Assembly: GCF_029887875.1 (NCBI RefSeq)
Contig: NZ_JARXRM010000031.1
Location: forward strand, 1-64,000
Origin: Luteimonas endophytica
GTDB lineage: Bacteria > Pseudomonadota > Gammaproteobacteria > Xanthomonadales > Xanthomonadaceae
DNA: 64,000 bases
Direction: 5' to 3'
The notes under the pieces were generated by a model. The model saw only the letters and a program-made list of their open reading frames with translations. It ran no database searches and was not told where the DNA came from. The position numbers and the translations under genes are program-made. Of the stretch, positions 60,123-64,000 are shown in pieces. How positions within the stretch are numbered: position 1 is the first letter of the stretch; each line of letters opens with the position of its first letter.

Positions 60123-60758
60123 ATGCGACTCCCCCGCACCCTGCTGTTGACCACGACGCTGCTGGCGCTGGCCGCCTGTTCGCCCGACGACCGCGCCGAT
60201 ACCGAGGCCGAGGTCGCCGCCGATACCGCGACGAACGCGCCGGCCGATCCCGGGACCGACCCGGTCGCCCAGACCTACGGCACCCAGGCCGGTACCGACG
60301 CCGATCAGTCCGCCGTCGCGCGCGCCACCCTGGAACCGACCGAGGGCAACGAGGTCACCGGCGAACTCGGCTTCGAGGCCGAGGGCGGCCTGGTGCACAT
60401 CAGCGGCGAAGTACGCGGCCTGTCCGCCGACAGCGTGCACGGGTTCCACGTGCACGAGACCGGCGATTGCAGCGCGCCCGACGCCAGCAGCGCCGGCGGC
60501 CATTTCAACCCCGGCGACAACCCCCACGGGCGCGCCGGGGAGGGCGAGCACCACGCCGGCGACAGCGACAACATCCGCGCCGACGCCCAGGGCGTGGCCA
60601 TGGTCGACGCGACGCTGCACGGCGCCACCCTCGGCGACGGCGGCCCGGCCGACATCGCCGGCAAGGCGGTCATCGTGCATGCCGGCGCCGACGACTACAC
60701 CACCCAGCCGACCGGAGATGCCGGAGCGCGCCTGGCCTGCGGCGTGATCAATCTCTGA
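60123..60758 (+). CDS. sodC: Cu,Zn superoxide dismutase, periplasmic lipoprotein
   Basis: A 211-residue lipoprotein (LALAAC, Cys19) with an acidic Asp/Thr/Ala linker (~20-65) and an intact Cu,Zn-SOD domain. Copper ligands are His109 and His111 (HGFHVH), bridging His127 (GGHFNP) and His186 (VIVHAGADD). Zinc ligands are in NPHG, EHHAGD and the following Asp. Disulfide cysteines are GDCSAP and LACGV. It converts superoxide to peroxide in the periplasm. It lies 61 bases after the ligand-less paralog, which suggests tandem duplication. Confidence 0.96.
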   Translation: MRLPRTLLLTTTLLALAACSPDDRADTEAEVAADTATNAPADPGTDPVAQTYGTQAGTDADQSAVARATLEPTEGNEVTGELGFEAEGGLVHISGEVRGLSADSVHGFHVHETGDCSAPDASSAGGHFNPGDNPHGRAGEGEHHAGDSDNIRADAQGVAMVDATLHGATLGDGGPADIAGKAVIVHAGADDYTTQPTGDAGARLACGVINL

Positions 60759-60849
60759 CCGCGATTATCCGGCGGCGCGCCGGGGGCCGCGAGGGCCGTG
60801 GGACGCGCCGGCGGGGTTCGCGGCGATCGCGGGCGTTGCCGAGCGCGCC

Positions 60850-60937
60850 GGCTTTCGCGTGCATGGCACGCTCCTGCGAGGGGCGGACGGTGGGTTTGCC
60901 CGTAGGACCGGCCCACGGCCGCGAAGGCCGCGGGCGG
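60850..60937. repeat. Inverted pair of GTAGGAGCG-type repeats
   Basis: 60850-60877 (minus, GTGCC type) and 60902-60937 (plus, GGCCCA-GGCCGCGAAGG type with GCGGGCGG end) fill most of the 224-base gap between sodC and the opposing unknown gene. Transcripts crossing the pair could fold into long hairpins, so it may act as terminator for the convergent genes. Confidence 0.7.
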
Positions 60938-60982
60938 TTCCGGCCGGGTTGGCGGTGATCGCAGGTGTCGCCAGCCGTCCGC

Positions 60983-61864
60983 TCAGGCCAGCTCGTCGTG
61001 CGGGTCCAGGCGCGAGCGGCAGTGGGCGTAGGTGACGGGCACGCCGTGCGCCTGCAGCAGCGCGGACAGCTGGCGCTGGCGCGCCTCGAAGCGGGCGAAG
61101 CCGCGCTCCAGCCGGGCCTCGTCGCCCTCGCCGGGCGCGTAGCGGTTGCGCCAGCCGTCGGGCGAGAACAGGGCGATCCGCGCCTCGCCGCCGGCATAGT
61201 GCAGCAGCGGCTCGGGCGGGGCATCCAGCCAGGCTTCGTCGCCCGGCGCCAGCAGCGCGGTCTCCAGCAGCGGCCACAGCGGCTTCAGGCCGGCGTGCTC
61301 GTACTGCAGCGCGGTCATCGCGCACAGATCGTGCAGGGTCAGGTAGCGCACGTGCTCCAGCTGCAGGCCGAATGTCTCCTGCGCCAGCAGCGCGGTGGCC
61401 GCGCCGGCCATGCCGCGCTCCATCAGGTCGTCTTCCAAGGCCGCACCAACGGCGGCCAGCACCGCCGGGTCCCCGGTGAGCGTCAGCGGCAGCAGCCGCA
61501 GCGGCCCGCCGCGATGTTCGGGCGAGGGCGCCAGCGCGCCGGGCAGCCGGCCCTGGTGCGCGCCGAAGGCGATCACCCGGCCGCCGCGTTCCCCCGGTGC
61601 GCGCGCCGACAGCTGTTCGAGTTCGTGGTGCAGCGGCCAGCCCGGGCGCAGCAGTTCGACCGGGTCGTAGTGCGCGCCCACCAGCACCAGGTCGAGTGCC
61701 GTCGCCTCGGCGGCGAAACCGGCCAGGTCCGCGGCGATCAGCGCGCCCAGTTCGCCGGCTTGCTCCTGTGCGAGCGCGTCGCTGCCCGCTGCGCTGCCGG
61801 GCCGCAGTTCCAGCGCCAGGGCCGCACGCACGGGCGGAGTCGGGTTCAGCGCGGATTGGGTCAT
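60983..61864 (-). CDS. Conserved-looking hypothetical protein (293 aa)
   Basis: A soluble, acidic-to-neutral protein with no signal peptide. Recognisable patches are ALDLVLVGAHYDPVELLRPGWPLHHELEQL, GGRVIAFGAHQGRLP, LLPLTLTGDP, HVRYLTLHDLCAMTALQYEHAGL and WLDAPPEPLLHYAGGEARIALF. I do not recognise a family. It is divergent from fadI with about 80 bases between starts, and convergent with sodC. Strong GC3 bias and the absence of shadows on the other strand support it as a real gene. Confidence 0.75.
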   Translation of the reverse strand: MTQSALNPTPPVRAALALELRPGSAAGSDALAQEQAGELGALIAADLAGFAAEATALDLVLVGAHYDPVELLRPGWPLHHELEQLSARAPGERGGRVIAFGAHQGRLPGALAPSPEHRGGPLRLLPLTLTGDPAVLAAVGAALEDDLMERGMAGAATALLAQETFGLQLEHVRYLTLHDLCAMTALQYEHAGLKPLWPLLETALLAPGDEAWLDAPPEPLLHYAGGEARIALFSPDGWRNRYAPGEGDEARLERGFARFEARQRQLSALLQAHGVPVTYAHCRSRLDPHDELA

Positions 61865-61947
61865 CGTGATTGGCCGTGCACGGCGGCGGCGTTAGACTGC
61901 TTTCATTATGCCCGTCATGGTCGATGGGCCGTCGCGAGGTGCTCCCG

Positions 61948-63225
61948 ATGCAGCAAGGTCGTCCGGTCGCCGTGCTCGGCGGCGTCCGTATCCCGTTCTG
62001 CCGCCGCAACACCGCCTACGCGGACGTCGGCAACCTGGGCATGTCGGTGCGTACCCTCGGCGCACTGGTGGAACGGTTCGGCCTGCACGGCCAGCAGCTC
62101 GGCGAGGTCGCGATGGGCGCGGTGATCAAGCACGCCAGCGACTGGAACCTCGGCCGCGAGGCGGCGCTGTCGTCGGGCCTGTCGGCACTCACGCCCGGCA
62201 TCACCCTGCAGCGCGCCTGCGGCACCTCGCTCGACAGCCTGATCACGGTCGGCAACAAGATCGCCGTGGGCCAGATCGAGGCCGGCATCGGCGGCGGCTC
62301 CGACACCACCTCCGACGTGCCGATCGTCTACGGCCAGTCGCTGCGCCGGCGCCTGCTGCGCGCCGCGGCGGCGAAGACCACCGGCGAGAAGCTCGCCGCG
62401 TTCCGGGGCTTCCGCCTGCGCGAGCTCAGGCCCGATTTCCCCGGCGTGGCCGAGCCGCGCACCGGCAAGTCGATGGGCGAGCACTGCGAGGACATGGCCA
62501 AGGAGTGGAACATCTCGCGCGACTCGCAGGACGAGCTGGCGGTGGCCTCGCACCACAAGCTGGCGGCCGCTTACGAGCGCGGCTTCTTCGACGACCTGGT
62601 GGTGAGCTTCCGCGGCGTGGCGCGCGACAACATCCTGCGCGCCGACACCTCGATCGACAAGCTCGCCACGCTCAAGCCCGCCTTCGACCGCAGTTCCGGG
62701 CGCGGCACCCTCACCGCCGCCAATTCCACCCCGCTCACCGATGGCGCCGCCGCCTGCCTGCTGGCCAGCGAGGACTGGGCCCGCGCCCACGGCCACGAAC
62801 CGCTGTGCTGGATGCGCGACGCCCAGGTGGCGGCGGTGGATTTCGTCCACGGCGAGGGCCTGCTGATGGCGCCGACCGTGGCGGTCGCGGAACTGCTCCG
62901 CCGCAACGGGCTGACGCTGCAGGATTTCGACATCTACGAGATCCACGAGGCCTTCGCCGCGCAGGTGCTGTGCACGCTGCGCGCCTGGGAGAGCGAGGAC
63001 TACTGCCGCAACCGGCTCGGCCTGGAAGCGCCGCTGGGGCGGATCGACCCGGCCCGGATCAACCCGGTCGGCTCCTCGCTGGCGGCGGGCCATCCCTTCG
63101 CCGCCACCGGCGCGCGCATCGTCGCCACCGCCGCCAAGCAGCTGGCCGAGCGCGGCGGCGGCCGCTGCCTGGTGTCGATCTGCACCGCCGGCGGCATGGG
63201 CGTGGTGGCGATCCTCGAGCGCTGA
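61948..63225 (+). CDS. fadI: 3-ketoacyl-CoA thiolase, FadI-like
   Basis: A 425-residue thiolase that cleaves 3-ketoacyl-CoA in fatty-acid beta-oxidation. The nucleophilic Cys91 lies in LQRACGTSLDS, the catalytic His in YEIHEAFAAQVL, GHPFAATGARI is the CoA-site block, and the second catalytic Cys is in CTAGGMGV. The RRN and RGFRLRELRPDFPGV segments and length fit FadI rather than AtoB. GAGG lies eight bases before the ATG at 61948; an upstream in-frame ATG at 61924 has no better signal. fadJ is not in the window. Confidence 0.92.
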   Translation: MQQGRPVAVLGGVRIPFCRRNTAYADVGNLGMSVRTLGALVERFGLHGQQLGEVAMGAVIKHASDWNLGREAALSSGLSALTPGITLQRACGTSLDSLITVGNKIAVGQIEAGIGGGSDTTSDVPIVYGQSLRRRLLRAAAAKTTGEKLAAFRGFRLRELRPDFPGVAEPRTGKSMGEHCEDMAKEWNISRDSQDELAVASHHKLAAAYERGFFDDLVVSFRGVARDNILRADTSIDKLATLKPAFDRSSGRGTLTAANSTPLTDGAAACLLASEDWARAHGHEPLCWMRDAQVAAVDFVHGEGLLMAPTVAVAELLRRNGLTLQDFDIYEIHEAFAAQVLCTLRAWESEDYCRNRLGLEAPLGRIDPARINPVGSSLAAGHPFAATGARIVATAAKQLAERGGGRCLVSICTAGGMGVVAILER

Positions 63226-63258
63226 GCGGCCCGGCCACGCCGCGCCGCGCCAAGTCCA

Positions 63259-63286
63259 GCAGGAGCGTGCCGCGCACGCGAACGCC
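63259..63286 (+). repeat. GTAGGAGCG-type repeat, degenerate copy
   Basis: GCAGGAGCGTGCCGCGCACG followed by CGAACGCC, a member of the GTGCC type with two or three substitutions, in the 194-base gap between fadI and the opposing hemY gene. Nothing else is recognised in this gap. Confidence 0.6.
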
Positions 63287-63419
63287 GTCGCGGTCGCAAA
63301 CCCCCGGAATCACCGCCCACCCGGCCGGCACCACCAGCGGCCTCCGGCGCCATGAGCTACCCGCACGGGCGCACTCGCCGCGGGTCGCCGTCGCTCGGTC
63401 GGGAAGAATGCGCTCGCGA

Positions 63420-64000
63420 CTACTCCCGCAACCGCGGCAGGCCGTGCTCGTCGCGGTCCTCGCCGGCGGCCTGGTCGTGGATCTGCTGGCGCAGGTCGCG
63501 GTCGGCGAAGGCCTCGATCGGCTCGCCGCGCGCGGAGCGCAGCGCATTGCGATAGCACAGCCTGGCGCGCGCCTCGTCGCCGCGGGCCTCGTAGCCGCGC
63601 GCAAGCGCCTCCCAGGCCTCGGTGCCGGCGCCCTGCGCCAGCGCACGATGCAGGTAGTCCTCGGCCTGCGCCCATTGCTGCTGTTCCTGCGCCAGCCGCG
63701 CCAGGGTCAGCAGCAGGGCGGGGCTGGAGGGATGCGCCTGCAGCCAGCGTTCGGCGACCTCGCGCCGGTGCTCGACGCGGCCCAGCGGCAGCAGCCCGTA
63801 CCGCTCCGCCAGGCCCTCGTCCCAGCGCGTGTCCAGCGCCTGCTCGAGGCTGCGGGTGGCCGCCTCCTCCCAGCGCAGCGCGGCGCCGCGGTCGGCATAG
63901 GCGGCGACCACCGCGGCCTCGGCGCGCTGGCGCTTGGACAGGGTTTCCCAGCGGTCCGCCAGCACGTTGGCATCGGCGGCCTCGCGCAGGGCCGCGGCCG
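63420..64000 (-). CDS. hemY: HemY-type TPR protein, 5' end outside window
   Basis: The C-terminal 193 residues of a tetratricopeptide protein; the frame is open to the window edge. Its block order matches HemY of the hemX-hemY operon in proteobacteria: WETLSKRQRAEAAVVAAYADR, TRWDEGLAERYGLL, AERWLQAHPSSPALLLTLARLAQEQQQWAQAEDYLHRAL, ARLCYRNAL. HemY is an inner-membrane protein of uncertain role in late protoheme synthesis; the membrane anchor would be upstream of this part. It is convergent with fadI. The tail after the last repeat is short and acidic. Confidence 0.78.
   Translation of the reverse strand, partial: AAALREAADANVLADRWETLSKRQRAEAAVVAAYADRGAALRWEEAATRSLEQALDTRWDEGLAERYGLLPLGRVEHRREVAERWLQAHPSSPALLLTLARLAQEQQQWAQAEDYLHRALAQGAGTEAWEALARGYEARGDEARARLCYRNALRSARGEPIEAFADRDLRQQIHDQAAGEDRDEHGLPRLRE

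Overview
This is a very GC-rich, gene-dense bacterial chromosome segment. Its gene content points to the Xanthomonadaceae/Lysobacteraceae, closest in flavour to Lysobacter or Luteimonas. Supporting features are a TonB-dependent receptor-centred xylan locus, a TorF porin next to glnK-amtB, stand-alone ubiA, fadI and hemY, remnants of a chromosomal-integron-type cassette array, and abundant GTAGGAGCG-type palindromic repeats. The assignment is an inference from family content; no rRNA is present.

Layout. 0-1.0 kb: an IS481-family insertion sequence, cut by the window edge, whose right end abuts an ACTAGG hexamer (the NCTAGN target). 1.1-5.9 kb: a TPR/winged-helix regulator, a beta-propeller protein, a DUF899 protein and a membrane protein, then an opposing AraC - VOC - small membrane protein operon. 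6.2-7.3 kb: a lower-GC island that reads as two or three integron gene cassettes with recognisable attC sites and no integrase. 7.6-13.0 kb: exported alpha/beta hydrolase, a short methionine aminopeptidase, an NTF2-like protein, an SMP-30-like lipoprotein and an amidohydrolase.

13.0-28.2 kb is a glucuronoxylan utilisation locus. One strand carries exuT-type transporter, GH10 xylanase lipoprotein, GH115 alpha-glucuronidase, uxaC and a second GH10 xylanase. The other strand carries a TonB receptor, a GPH-family oligosaccharide transporter, a GH43 enzyme and an aldose-1-epimerase-like protein. Two LacI-type palindromes lie in the divergent control region. Oligosaccharides would enter through the TonB receptor, be trimmed in the periplasm, and glucuronate and xylosides would be imported and catabolised.

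28.2-36.0 kb: a decayed partial copy of tRNA-Arg beside the intact tRNA-Arg(CCG), ubiA, a repeat cluster, a secreted two-repeat protein, an Ycf46-like AAA ATPase, and a parA - sixA - yceI - phospholipase D operon. 36.2-36.8 kb: three tandem small basic proteins sharing a C-terminal motif, the least explained item in the window. 36.9-45.1 kb: thioesterase, plsC, yheT-like hydrolase, a TPR/sulfotransferase-like protein, YbhB, and a YCII-ABM fusion, GST and ECF42-type sigma factor cluster. 45.1-49.0 kb: DUF1428, uppP, RidA-like, then padR - arsH facing a PAT/ArsN-like acetyltransferase.

49.0-59.2 kb is a nitrogen-control region: glnA behind a sigma-54 promoter with two NtrC boxes, torF - glnK - amtB, and ntrBC with its own NtrC box at the ntrB start. 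Between them lie an AmiD-like amidase, a YjbR protein and an opposing Ku/LigD-polymerase NHEJ pair. 59.5-64 kb: a ligand-less SodC-like lipoprotein in tandem with an intact SodC, an unknown protein, fadI, and the 3' part of hemY. All motif and repeat statements come from reading the sequence; no database search was run.
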